From: Methanogranum sp963676045
Lineage (GTDB): Archaea; Thermoplasmatota; Thermoplasmata; Methanomassiliicoccales; Methanomethylophilaceae
NCBI GenBank assembly: GCA_963676045.1
Contig: OY780938.1
Coordinates: 930,001-994,000 of the forward strand
DNA length: 64,000 nt
Reading direction: 5' to 3'
Below, piece by piece: positions 1 to 7,135 of the stretch (positions are counted from its first letter, which is position 1; each line of letters opens with the position of its first letter). A program made the position numbers and the translations under genes. A model generated the notes under the pieces. That model saw only the letters and a program-made list of their open reading frames with translations. It was not told the DNA's origin and searched no databases.

Positions 1-230
1 GTGCCTGATGAGAAATCCTCCTTCTCCGTCATCCCTGGATCCCTGAAATGCACATGCGGGTCCATGAAACCTGGAAGTATAATCTTGCTCGTCCCGACAT
101 CCAATCTCTCGTCACCGCCGCGGGCCATCCTTCCTACGGAGACTATCTTCCCTCCGCTGATCCCTATCTGGGAATATGACAATTCCCCGTTGATGAAGGC
201 CCTTCCCTCGATGACTTTATCCATTTGCAT
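1..230 (-). CDS. pyrC: Dihydroorotase, N-terminal part (runs off the window)
   Basis: Only the first 76 codons are present; the 3' part lies beyond base 1. Dihydroorotase closes carbamoyl-aspartate to dihydroorotate in pyrimidine synthesis. The fragment shows a short beta-rich N-terminus and the metal-binding motif HVHFRDPG at residues 59-66, the signature of the amidohydrolase family, most typical of dihydroorotase (allantoinase and hydantoinase are related). The ATG at 230 shares one base with the stop of the AMMECR1 gene upstream (TAATG) and has GGTGAGG in front of it, so the two are probably co-translated. Confidence 0.85.
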   Translation of the reverse strand, partial: MQMDKVIEGRAFINGELSYSQIGISGGKIVSVGRMARGGDERLDVGTSKIILPGFMDPHVHFRDPGMTEKEDFSSG

Positions 231-817
231 TATATCCTCACCACTTCGCCATAAGGCATCTTCTCTGAGAAGACCTCGCCTTTGAAATTCCAAACGCGCA
301 CGCCCTCCTTCTTCCAGGCATCCCTGTTCAGTCCTGCCTTGAAGGATAACGCATCGAACATCTGCTGCTTATTCCATCCCTGCTCAGGAGCGACCTGGGG
401 TAGGAAAAGGGCCCTTCTGCCTGTACATTCCATTATTACGCCATCCCTTACAAGCTCTATCTGGGATAGCAGCTCATCCTTGTCTTTGAACTTCAATTCA
501 ACGGGCGGGGTCAACACGGTCACCTCGACCGTGCATCCTCTCGCCTCCCTCAATGTGAGGTCGTGGAACCTTGGATCGTGGCATGCCGACGATGCGGCAT
601 TCAGCAGCGCCTCGGCCAATGAAAAGACCGGCTCTGGGATACCGATGCAACCTCTCAATTCACCAGAAGGATACCACGATATGGTGACGAATACCCCGCT
701 CTTCTGTGAGAATGAGTCGGGTAAAGGCGGTTCCGCATGCTTGCCAGAACTCTCGGCGTCGATCACGATGCGGGCTGCCTTTACCGCTGTCTTTCCCTCT
801 TCATCCGTCAGGGTCAT
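230..817 (-). CDS. AMMECR1 domain protein
   Basis: A 195-residue protein of the AMMECR1/PH0010 family, found in archaea and eukaryotes. The family signature LRGCIG is at residues 54-59, and the conserved LPQVAPEQGW segment is in the C-terminal half. Length is normal for a single-domain archaeal member. The biochemical role is not settled; the conserved cysteine suggests an enzyme or a redox or RNA-linked role, but this is inference. The gene overlaps the upstream coiled-coil gene by 17 bases and the downstream pyrC by one, so it sits inside a tight leftward operon with arsA at its head. Confidence 0.9.
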   Translation of the reverse strand: MTLTDEEGKTAVKAARIVIDAESSGKHAEPPLPDSFSQKSGVFVTISWYPSGELRGCIGIPEPVFSLAEALLNAASSACHDPRFHDLTLREARGCTVEVTVLTPPVELKFKDKDELLSQIELVRDGVIMECTGRRALFLPQVAPEQGWNKQQMFDALSFKAGLNRDAWKKEGVRVWNFKGEVFSEKMPYGEVVRI

Positions 818-1340
818 TCTTGTCGACCTTTTCCGATCCCTTTATCGGGATCCTCTGGGCCTGGGTCTTCTTCGTGCTGGTCCTCTTGATGCAGTCTGGG
901 TTCTTATCGCAATAGGTCTTGCTCACGTTGTCCCTTGTCTCCTGGGCCTTCTCCGCTGCATCCTTTGCGAAATCTGGAAGGGGTGCCGATCTTATCAGGG
1001 CCTCGAAGGCCATCATCAGCTCCATGCCTGCGGACACCATGTGCTTTTGGAATTCTGGGTCCATTACCATCATGACGAATGATTGGGCGGTCTGTTCGGC
1101 CTTCTTCTTCTGAACATCAGCGAATTGCTCTAATTCCTGCTTGTTCTTGTAGAAAGTCTCAAGGGCGATCTCCTCTTGGGATTCGGCGAATTTCCTTGCT
1201 CCGAAGGACTCGTCCTCCACCGCCTTCTTTATCTTCTCACGCTCCTCCTTCAGAAGCTTCTCTATCATGTCCCTATTGTTGCGGATGAACTCCTCCATAT
1301 CTTGATCTTGATTCTTGGTATCAGTTTTTCTTGACGGCAT
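801..1340 (-). CDS. Coiled-coil protein of unknown function, in arsA operon
   Basis: I do not recognise this 179-residue soluble protein. It is very rich in Glu and Lys over residues 1-90, with heptad-like spacing that suggests a long coiled coil, followed by a methionine-rich segment (residues 88-115) and a basic tail with two cysteines. The start ATG at 1340 has a perfect AGGAGG ribosome site and lies inside the last codons of arsA (20-base overlap), so translation is coupled. The placement suggests a partner of the ArsA ATPase, perhaps an adaptor or client-binding factor, but nothing in the sequence proves it. Confidence 0.75.
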   Translation of the reverse strand: MPSRKTDTKNQDQDMEEFIRNNRDMIEKLLKEEREKIKKAVEDESFGARKFAESQEEIALETFYKNKQELEQFADVQKKKAEQTAQSFVMMVMDPEFQKHMVSAGMELMMAFEALIRSAPLPDFAKDAAEKAQETRDNVSKTYCDKNPDCIKRTSTKKTQAQRIPIKGSEKVDKNDPDG

Positions 1341-2511
1341 TCGATTTCCTCCTGAACTTTACAACTAGGTCCTTGTCTTTGAACTCTGCCCCTAGCATCT
1401 CAGAATCCTTGAGTGTCAATGGAAGAGTTACGGTCCTTCTCTGACCTATAGTCTGAATGACAATAGAGTTATCATTGGTCTTAAAGAGTTCCACTGTATT
1501 CTTGTCTATGAACGGCATTCTTATGAAAAGATAGTCTATGTCTTTGATCGTCTCGAAATGCATGGGGCTTTCCGTAGCGTAAACCTCGATCGGGTCAGAA
1601 TCGCCATATATCATGGTCGACATCGTGTCCAGCATTTCTGGGCCATTGAGTTCGGTCGGCATCATATAAGCGCTCATGATCTTCAATGGATCGAATGAGT
1701 TGTGTATCTCTACGATGTGCTTCTCCTGCTCCACCAGTTTATCCTTGAAGAACGGTCCTTTCACCTCGTTCGGATAGATCTTGTTGATTATCAGGCATTC
1801 CACAGTCTTGTTGTAAAGGCACAGGTAGGTATAGGAGCGCCTTGTCTCTGCTATGGCCATCTTCTCCGGATTCAATACCAGGCGTATGGTCGTATGCTCG
1901 TGGTCCTCGAGTATCTCCTTCACGCGCTCCATGTTCAGCTTTATGTTCTCTATGGATTCCATGACCTCTTTGGACGGAAGAGGTATGTCCATGACCTTCC
2001 CCACTGTGTATCTGGCGATCGATATTACCCTCTTGAACATACCGTACATCCTCTCGATGTACCAATTGGAAACATCTGGGAAACTAAGGAGCCTCAAGGT
2101 CTCCCCAGTGGGTGCGGTATCTATTATCACGACATCGTATTCTCCGCTATCCTTGAACTGCAGAACATAGAACAACGCGGAGACCATCTCCATTCCTGGA
2201 AGTATGGCCATCTCCTCGGCGGATATGTCGTTCACACCCTGAGAGAGCATGAAAGCCGATATGTATTCGCTGATGGCAGACCATTTGGTGGTCATCTCGT
2301 GCACGATATCCAATTCCAATGCATCGAGATTCGGAGCTATGTTCTTTATCTCCGCCCCGAGCTGTATGCCGTATGAATCTCCCAGTGAATGGGCCGTGTC
2401 CACACTCATGATTATCGTACGATGTCCTTTTTGAGCAATCCTGCGAGCCGTGGCTGCTGCAACGGAGGTCTTGCCCACTCCACCCTTGCCGTTGAATATG
2501 ATCGTCCTCAT
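1321..2511 (-). CDS. ArsA/Get3-family ATPase
   Basis: A 396-residue deviant-Walker P-loop ATPase. The nucleotide motif GKGGVGKTS is at residues 8-16, with the signature lysine of the SIMIBI class, and a switch region VDTAHSLGD follows near residue 38, where Get3 and ArsA have DPAHS. The metal-coordinating cysteine trio of bacterial ArsA is not evident, so a Get3-like role in handling membrane proteins is as likely as arsenite transport. A TATA box 25-30 bases upstream makes the ATG at 2511 leaderless. It heads an operon with a coiled-coil protein, AMMECR1 and pyrC. Confidence 0.88.
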   Translation of the reverse strand: MRTIIFNGKGGVGKTSVAAATARRIAQKGHRTIIMSVDTAHSLGDSYGIQLGAEIKNIAPNLDALELDIVHEMTTKWSAISEYISAFMLSQGVNDISAEEMAILPGMEMVSALFYVLQFKDSGEYDVVIIDTAPTGETLRLLSFPDVSNWYIERMYGMFKRVISIARYTVGKVMDIPLPSKEVMESIENIKLNMERVKEILEDHEHTTIRLVLNPEKMAIAETRRSYTYLCLYNKTVECLIINKIYPNEVKGPFFKDKLVEQEKHIVEIHNSFDPLKIMSAYMMPTELNGPEMLDTMSTMIYGDSDPIEVYATESPMHFETIKDIDYLFIRMPFIDKNTVELFKTNDNSIVIQTIGQRRTVTLPLTLKDSEMLGAEFKDKDLVVKFRRKSNAVKKN

Positions 2512-2532
2512 TGGAACTCAAATACCATCATA

Positions 2533-2541
2533 GATATAAAA
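2533..2541 (-). promoter_or_regulatory. TATA box of the arsA operon
   Basis: TTTTATATC on the minus strand, 22-30 bases before the arsA ATG. The spacing predicts transcription starting at or within a few bases of the ATG. Confidence 0.6.
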
Positions 2542-2823
2542 TCATGAAGATGTTAAAAATAAATTGACTCTGGATGAAGTAAGACCGATGACATTGAAAA
2601 AATCCTTTAAATCCAAATATGCGGCGAATACATGACGAAACAACTGCCAAGAATGCTGCCCTCCTGCATTGAAGAAAATAAGACTTGGCATCGGGACATG
2701 AGATTGATCCGATCATGAACACGAGATTGGACCACATAACAAGGTCCATTGTTCATTTGCAAAAAGTCTAACATGAAAAATAATAGAATTGAGATTTTTA
2801 ATAAAATTGAAAAAAATTTAAAG

Positions 2824-2862
2824 TTGTAACGGCCAATCCACCTAACGCACTGACCGTTACAA
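2824..2862 (-). terminator. Hairpin with T tract after the exported-protein gene
   Basis: Perfect 9-base arms TTGTAACGG and CCGTTACAA with a 21-base loop lie 23 bases beyond the stop codon at 2885. On the minus strand a T-rich stretch ending in seven Ts follows, so this reads as a transcription terminator. The long loop is unusual, and a protein-binding site is an alternative. Confidence 0.55.
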
Positions 2863-2884
2863 ACTATTTTTCATTATTTAAAGT

Positions 2885-3298
2885 TCAAATAGCCCTGCTG
2901 CACGTTATGTTCACAGTAATATTCTGACTCACTGTACCTAACGTAATGGTGGGCGTATCATCGCTTATCGCATAGGTGGGATCATTGGTTCCCGAGATCA
3001 CGATAACAACCGAATAATACAAACCGTTGATCGCGCATGTGAATGTATTGGTCTCGCTGTCGAGTGTCCAGCCAGATCCCTCACTTACGGTGATGACCGA
3101 ACCAGAAGATACGGAAGATCCCATATCAAGTGATTCGCCATCGATATAGAACGAGAAATACTCGCAATTATATCTCTCTATACTATAAACATTGACAACC
3201 TTGGAATCATTGTTATTCAACGCGAATACGGCAACGACCCCTGCAGCTACAAGGATCACTGCAACTAACAAAATGATAATTACATTCTTTTTCATCAT
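2885..3298 (-). CDS. Small exported or membrane-anchored protein
   Basis: I do not recognise this 137-residue protein. It begins with two Met and Lys-Lys, then a hydrophobic segment of about 22 residues (4-26) that serves as a signal or anchor, followed by a Ser/Thr-rich, acidic, beta-type extracellular part with two cysteines that could form a disulfide. A TATA-like AT tract 20-28 bases before the ATG suggests a leaderless message. It stands alone in an AT-rich island, and its composition differs from the neighbouring conserved genes, which hints at a recent or fast-evolving gene. Confidence 0.65.
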   Translation of the reverse strand: MMKKNVIIILLVAVILVAAGVVAVFALNNNDSKVVNVYSIERYNCEYFSFYIDGESLDMGSSVSSGSVITVSEGSGWTLDSETNTFTCAINGLYYSVVIVISGTNDPTYAISDDTPTITLGTVSQNITVNITCSRAI

Positions 3299-3684
3299 GA
3301 GATCGGATTAAAATACGAATATATATTATTTCAAATGAGACTTTTATTTAAAAACAAAAATGATTGGGTAATTCAACCAGTTTTTAACATAAGAACCAGA
3401 ATAATTTACATTTTGTCTAATTGTGAAATTAAAGGATTATTTCCTACCATCTCATAATATCAAAAATGGAGAGATTGATTATTGTCCACATTGTTGTAAG
3501 ATTCCACTATAGTATGATATGACAGATGGACTTGAAAGAGCACATAGATTGTTTGATATTTGTCAAATTTCAGACTTGGATAAAAGCAGAAAAAAACGTA
3601 GCGATTAAAAAGGCACAGACAACTTGGGATAAGCGCAACAAGCCCAATAAAAAATGTTAAACAAAAGACACCCAGTAAATTGAG
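3299..3684. other. AT-rich stretch holding a UAG-interrupted reading frame
   Basis: Between the exported-protein gene and tRNA-Met there are almost 390 AT-rich bases. The only coding signal I see is the plus-strand frame 3423-3608, listed separately. The rest, including 3609-3684 next to the tRNA 3' end, shows no gene. Lying against a tRNA 3' end, the stretch could be a decayed integration, but I find no integrase and no clear duplicated tRNA end. Confidence 0.5.
3423..3608 (+). CDS. Small zinc-knuckle-like ORF with an in-frame TAG (candidate pyrrolysine codon)
   Basis: Starting at GTG 3423 the frame stays open for 62 codons to TAA at 3606-3608, except for a single TAG at 3510-3512. The first half (29 residues) ends in a CPHCC motif like one side of a zinc knuckle; the second half is charged, ends KSRKKRSD and holds one more Cys. 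An AATAATTTACA element 13-23 bases upstream could be a TATA box. If TAG is read as pyrrolysine the product has 61 residues. It could equally be a decayed gene with a nonsense mutation, or two tiny frames (the second from ATG 3519). The product is not recognised. Confidence 0.35.
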
Positions 3685-3792
3685 TGGTGCCGAGGATGGG
3701 GTTCGAACCCATGACCTTCGGATTTCCCTGGAAGAGGTCTGTTGACCAGAACCCTATGAGTCCGACGCTCCACCAGGCTGAGCCACCTCGGC
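3685..3792 (-). tRNA. tRNA-Met(CAT) with intron
   Basis: Acceptor arms GCCGAGG and CCTCGGC pair fully, the T arm is ATGGG-TTCGAAC-CCCAT, and the anticodon stem TCGGA/TCCGA carries loop CTCATAA with anticodon CAT. A 31-base intron (3724-3754) interrupts the loop after position 37, the standard archaeal site. Mature length is 74 bases, and CCA is encoded at 3685-3687. It differs from the initiator tRNA at 60015, so it is either elongator Met or the Ile tRNA with modified CAT; elongator Met is favoured because that tRNA often has an intron in archaea. Confidence 0.92.
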
Positions 3793-3821
3793 ACGTGTGT
3801 TTGAGGGGGAATTGGTTTGGG

Positions 3822-3827
3822 TTTAAA
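3822..3827 (-). promoter_or_regulatory. TATA box of tRNA-Met
   Basis: TTTAAA 30-35 bases before the tRNA 5' end on the minus strand, the normal archaeal spacing. Confidence 0.6.
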
Positions 3828-3855
3828 GAGTTTGGGGAGGAGGATCCTGGCCGGA

Positions 3856-4590
3856 TCACTCGGAATTTTTATTTTCAGATTCTTCTGATTCCTCAGATTC
3901 CTCTTTTTCTTCAGATTCCACTTCAGGCTGTGGTTCTGATGTGGGCTTTGCATCGATTATGCATTCGGGCTCTCCCTCTCCCATCCTGAGGACTTCGGTC
4001 TTCCTGATCTCGATCCTCTTCATGGGTATGACGACACGGCATGCTCTGGCGAGGTCCTTTGCCATGTCTCCGGAGATTATCGACTTCACAAGCTCCGCGA
4101 CGGTCATCTTTGATGCCATCTCGAGAAGGGTGACGCCTATTACCTGTCTCATTCCGATCTCCTGTGAGGACTGTATCCTCCTCTCGGCGATGGACATTGT
4201 CTTTACCCTTACAACGAAGTTGTCAGTTGTTGTGACATCGACGACGTGGTCTGTCTTTGTCTTCTTTCTGCGGGTGAGCCTTCTGACGTAATCGCTTGTG
4301 AGCTCATGTCCTATGAATATGGTCTTGGCATCGTGTCCGTCGACCTCTTTGATCTTAAGTTTTAGCTTTATGTGCATCTTTGAGAAATCGCCGGTAAGGT
4401 CCTGTACTGTGACCTCGGATGTCCTTCCTATGAGATACTCGGGGTCTGCGGATGGTGTCTCTCCGATAACGACCTCGTTGAACATCTTGGGTGCGTGTAT
4501 CGAGTACCACTCCTTTGCCTTCCATTTGTCCTTGACCTTACGGCCTGCATTTCCCTTAGCCTTTTTTGATGCTACTGTAGTTCCTGCCAT
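3856..4590 (-). CDS. rps3ae: Ribosomal protein eS1 (S3Ae)
   Basis: A 244-residue small-subunit protein of the S3Ae/eS1 family, near the platform where mRNA exits. The basic N-terminus, the KDKWKAKEWYSIHAPKMF segment and the central RRKKTKTDHVVDVTT region are typical. The last 40 residues are an acidic Glu/Ser tail, longer than in many archaea. A strong ribosome site AGGAGG precedes the ATG at 4590. It stands alone, with tRNA-Met just downstream and the hdr operon terminator upstream. Confidence 0.96.
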   Translation of the reverse strand: MAGTTVASKKAKGNAGRKVKDKWKAKEWYSIHAPKMFNEVVIGETPSADPEYLIGRTSEVTVQDLTGDFSKMHIKLKLKIKEVDGHDAKTIFIGHELTSDYVRRLTRRKKTKTDHVVDVTTTDNFVVRVKTMSIAERRIQSSQEIGMRQVIGVTLLEMASKMTVAELVKSIISGDMAKDLARACRVVIPMKRIEIRKTEVLRMGEGEPECIIDAKPTSEPQPEVESEEKEESEESEESENKNSE

Positions 4591-4785
4591 TTGAATCCTC
4601 CTGATTCTATATTATGGAACATTCAGTGATTGTATTAATAGCTTTGTCCAGTGTTGATTTTTAAACAAATAACAATCCAGATATTTTAACTATATCATAT
4701 ATAGGATAATTATTCCTATTATGGTTGGTACCGCTATTATATAAACGTTACTCAAATTCTACCCAGACCTAGAATATGTTGGAAA

Positions 4786-4810
4786 TAAAAAAAGAAGGGG
4801 CGCGTGCCCC
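4786..4810 (-). terminator. Terminator of hdrCB
   Basis: Perfect stem GGGGC-ACGC-GCCCC beginning nine bases beyond the hdrB stop, followed on the minus strand by TTCTTTTTTT. A textbook stem plus T tract. Confidence 0.75.
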
Positions 4811-4818
4811 GTGAATGT

Positions 4819-5664
4819 TTAGAGTTTTACAGGCACCACGTGAGCTGAGAGGCCGAGTTCGGACTCGGACATGCCCATTGCGATACCGTAGAGCTGAGAG
4901 AGGTGAAGGACAGGTATGTTGTAACCGAGGTCTCCCTGCACTGTGTCGAACTGCATCTGACAGAATGGACAGATATCGACTATGTACTGGGCACCGGATT
5001 CCTTCATGTTCTCGAGGTTCGTCTTGGTGAACTCTTTTGCGACATCACCGAAAGCGGCCTTGAGGCCTCCTCCAGCACCGCAGCAGAGCATCTTCTGCTT
5101 CCTCGGCATGCTCTTTGCGCCTGTCGCTTCGACGAGGTCATCGAGTATGTGTGCGTTCTCTGGATCGTCGAGCTCCTTTATGGAGCTGGGCTTCAAGAAG
5201 TGGCATCCGTAGAATGTCGCGATGTTGTAGTTGAGTGGCTTTGTGACCTTCTCCTTGATCTTCTGTACACCGACATCCTTGTAGAGGACCTCTGCGAAAT
5301 GGTAGACCTTTGTCGTGCCTTTGTATTCCATTCCGATCTCCTTGAGTATCTTGTTGACCTTCTCGCGCTCTTCCGCATTGTGGTTGAGCTCATGTGCGGC
5401 CTCGAAGAGTGAACCGTAGCATCCATTGCATATTGTTACTATTGGAAGGCCCTTTGCCTCGGCCAATGCGAGGTTCCTTGCGGCTGCAGCGAGCCATGTG
5501 GCCTTGCTGAATGCCCTTATGACTCCGGGTGCTGGACAGCAGCTTGCGTCCTGAAGATCGACCAATTCTATTCCGAGCCTCTCACAGACGACCCTTGTGG
5601 ACTTCTCTACACCAGGGTACCTGAGGGGTGCTATGCATCCTAGGAAAAATGCGTATTTTGCCAT
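4819..5664 (-). CDS. hdrB: CoB-CoM heterodisulfide reductase subunit B
   Basis: 281 residues. HdrB holds the active site where the CoM-S-S-CoB heterodisulfide is reduced in the last step of methanogenesis, in the cytoplasmic HdrABC-MvhADG complex. Two cysteine-rich CCG-type domains bind the noncubane [4Fe-4S] clusters: Cys 10, 42-43, 79, 82 and Cys 154, 194-195, 232, 235. The first pair reads CCP, the second CCG. It follows hdrC by four bases. hdrA and mvh genes are not in the window, so as in many methanogens hdrBC are a separate unit. Confidence 0.97.
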   Translation of the reverse strand: MAKYAFFLGCIAPLRYPGVEKSTRVVCERLGIELVDLQDASCCPAPGVIRAFSKATWLAAAARNLALAEAKGLPIVTICNGCYGSLFEAAHELNHNAEEREKVNKILKEIGMEYKGTTKVYHFAEVLYKDVGVQKIKEKVTKPLNYNIATFYGCHFLKPSSIKELDDPENAHILDDLVEATGAKSMPRKQKMLCCGAGGGLKAAFGDVAKEFTKTNLENMKESGAQYIVDICPFCQMQFDTVQGDLGYNIPVLHLSQLYGIAMGMSESELGLSAHVVPVKL

Positions 5665-5668
5665 TTTA

Positions 5669-6175
5669 TCACTCCACGATCTTGTTGAATCCAGTGGCTT
5701 TCAGGATCTTGTCGAGCTGTGCCATGGCATCTTTGTTCGAAAGTACGGTCGGTGGGACCTCTGGGAGGCCTATGCTCTTCCTCTGCGCCTTGATCTTGTC
5801 ATTTATGGCGACTGTGTGACCGGTCTTGAAGAAGTTGGTTGCTGTGACCTTGTGGTTAGGACGGATATGTCCCTCTGCGACGGCTATGTTCCTAAGAGCA
5901 ACGACCACATCGACTATTGGGACCTGACGGGGGCATCTCTCGACGCAAGTATAACATGTGCTGCACTCCCAAAGCTCGTCACTGTTGACGATCTCTTCTT
6001 TGAGGTCCAACTGTGCCATTCTCATGAGTTTCCTTACCCTGTAGGAAGTGCGCCTTCCTGATGGGCATCCTGCGGTACATGTTCCGCATTGGAAACACAT
6101 CTTAACATCGGCACCGCCGGCAGCTGCCAGCTGTGCCTCGAATTCCGGATTTGCCTTGATTTCCGTAATAATCAC
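5669..6175 (-). CDS. hdrC: CoB-CoM heterodisulfide reductase subunit C
   Basis: 168 residues. HdrC carries electrons from HdrA to HdrB through two [4Fe-4S] clusters. The ligands are visible as CFQCGTCTAGCP (Cys 27, 30, 33, 37) and CSTCYTCVERCP (Cys 71, 74, 77, 81). The start is GTG at 6175: a TATA box at 6200-6209 sits 25 bases ahead, so the message is leaderless or nearly so. The AGGTGAT around the start could be mistaken for a ribosome site, but it overlaps the codon itself. Confidence 0.96.
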   Translation of the reverse strand: MIITEIKANPEFEAQLAAAGGADVKMCFQCGTCTAGCPSGRRTSYRVRKLMRMAQLDLKEEIVNSDELWECSTCYTCVERCPRQVPIVDVVVALRNIAVAEGHIRPNHKVTATNFFKTGHTVAINDKIKAQRKSIGLPEVPPTVLSNKDAMAQLDKILKATGFNKIVE

Positions 6176-6199
6176 CTGTCGCCTTCAACGAGGTTATCA

Positions 6200-6209
6200 T
6201 ATATAAAAA
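6200..6209 (-). promoter_or_regulatory. TATA box of hdrCB
   Basis: TTTTTATATA on the minus strand, 25-34 bases before the hdrC GTG. Immediately upstream is a direct repeat TTGGACATTGGAC (plus strand 6211-6223) where BRE or an activator would sit; its role is unknown. Confidence 0.6.
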
Positions 6210-6228
6210 TTGGACATTGGACGAAAAT

Positions 6229-6250
6229 GTATTACCGTTTAAGGTAATAC
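6229..6250 (-). terminator. Hairpin directly after the LysR-like gene
   Basis: Perfect 8-base arms GTATTACC and GGTAATAC around a 6-base loop start one base beyond the stop codon at 6251; ATTTTCG follows on the minus strand. A terminator is likely, but as it also sits 20 bases upstream of the hdrC TATA box an operator for hdrCB is possible. Confidence 0.5.
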
Positions 6251-7081
6251 TTATTTTATATTCTTGGCCAGCAATGCCTTCAGGATCCTAGATATCTGCT
6301 TGTCCTCTTTCCTGTATATCGCCGTTATGGCATGTCTGAGGATCTTAGGGTCGACCGCGCTCTTCATCCTCAACCCCTTCCTCAGCAATAGGAACTCATC
6401 GACGAAGAAACTCTTGCTCGAACCCAACAATTCAGGCAATGAGAACGTCTCGGAGTCGACCGTGTACTTGCGGTCCATCGTATCCAGGAACATGAATGCT
6501 ACCCTTTGCGCACCGTATCTGTATTTGATGAACGAATCGCCGTTGTCTATGAACACCATGCCCATGTAACCTATCTCGGTGGCATCGAACTCGTCAGCAT
6601 CGAAGAGATACAGCGGATCGTCTATGATCGCGAAATCGGCTAGATTCTCACGCATCATCCTCAGATTGTGCTCGTCATCGGATATAACGAGCTCGACATC
6701 TATCATCTTCAACGATGACAGGACGGTCATCATCAGGTCCTCCGTTACAGGGCTGCAGCATACCGTGAAACCATGGTCGTCGCGGCACCTCAGTTCCATC
6801 GAATCGTATGTCAGGACTATCCTCTTCCCTTCGTCTGTCAGGACCGTGCCTGCAGGAGTCGATTTTGTGACGGGGATGCCTGCCGCCTCATCTATCGAGG
6901 ATATGTATCTGTGCACTACGGGCACCGATATGCCCAACCTCTTTGCCGCAGATGTCTTGCTGCCAGTTATCGCGACTGTCTTCAATACTTCCAACTGGCG
7001 ATTTGTGACGACGTGACCGTTGATCACCTGCTCAGTCCTTACATCCAAATTCACAATTATGGAATGCATAGGTCTGTTCAT
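6251..7081 (-). CDS. LysR/ModE-like HTH transcription regulator
   Basis: From ATG 7081 the product has 276 residues. An N-terminal winged helix-turn-helix of LysR type (NRQLEVLKTVAITGSKTSAAKRLG, here residues about 27-50) is followed by a region that can be read as a periplasmic-binding-protein-like effector domain. The longer frame starts at 7114, but a TATA element at 7103-7111 predicts transcription from about 7083, so 7081 is preferred. It is divergent from the DUF1538 membrane gene, separated by only 54 bases, and probably controls it. The effector is unknown. Confidence 0.8.
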   Translation of the reverse strand: MNRPMHSIIVNLDVRTEQVINGHVVTNRQLEVLKTVAITGSKTSAAKRLGISVPVVHRYISSIDEAAGIPVTKSTPAGTVLTDEGKRIVLTYDSMELRCRDDHGFTVCCSPVTEDLMMTVLSSLKMIDVELVISDDEHNLRMMRENLADFAIIDDPLYLFDADEFDATEIGYMGMVFIDNGDSFIKYRYGAQRVAFMFLDTMDRKYTVDSETFSLPELLGSSKSFFVDEFLLLRKGLRMKSAVDPKILRHAITAIYRKEDKQISRILKALLAKNIK

Positions 7082-7102
7082 AAACTGTCGGTCGATTTTA
7101 TT

Positions 7103-7112
7103 ATTTTTATAC
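7103..7112. promoter_or_regulatory. Shared TATA region of divergent regulator and DUF1538 genes
   Basis: TTTTTATACA on the plus strand and TGTATAAAAA on the minus strand. It lies about 25 bases before the DUF1538 ATG (7136) and about 22-30 bases before the regulator ATG (7081), so one element may serve both directions. Confidence 0.5.
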
Positions 7113-7135
7113 ATGCAAGGATATATCTGTGGAGA

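Larger units (their letters stand above)
2512..2884. other. AT-rich intergenic stretch
   Basis: About 370 bases without a convincing gene. It holds the arsA TATA box at its left end, a 28-codon reading frame on the plus strand (2632-2718) that has a TTTAAA element 21-26 bases before its ATG, and a hairpin at 2824-2862 serving the exported-protein gene. Composition is clearly more AT-rich than the flanking genes. The reading frame may be chance or a gene remnant. Confidence 0.5.

Noticed and set aside
2528..2749. 73-codon minus-strand frame before arsA
   Set aside because: No ribosome site, unlikely composition, overlaps the arsA TATA box, and nothing resembling a protein family.
3605..3953. 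Reading frames of 84-98 codons across tRNA-Met and the eS1 tail
   Set aside because: They are shadows of the tRNA and of the acidic C-terminus of eS1; no independent coding signal.
6773..7135. N-terminal extension of the DUF1538 protein by 121 codons
   Set aside because: The extension is antisense to the LysR-like gene, does not look like a membrane protein, and the TATA spacing supports ATG 7136.
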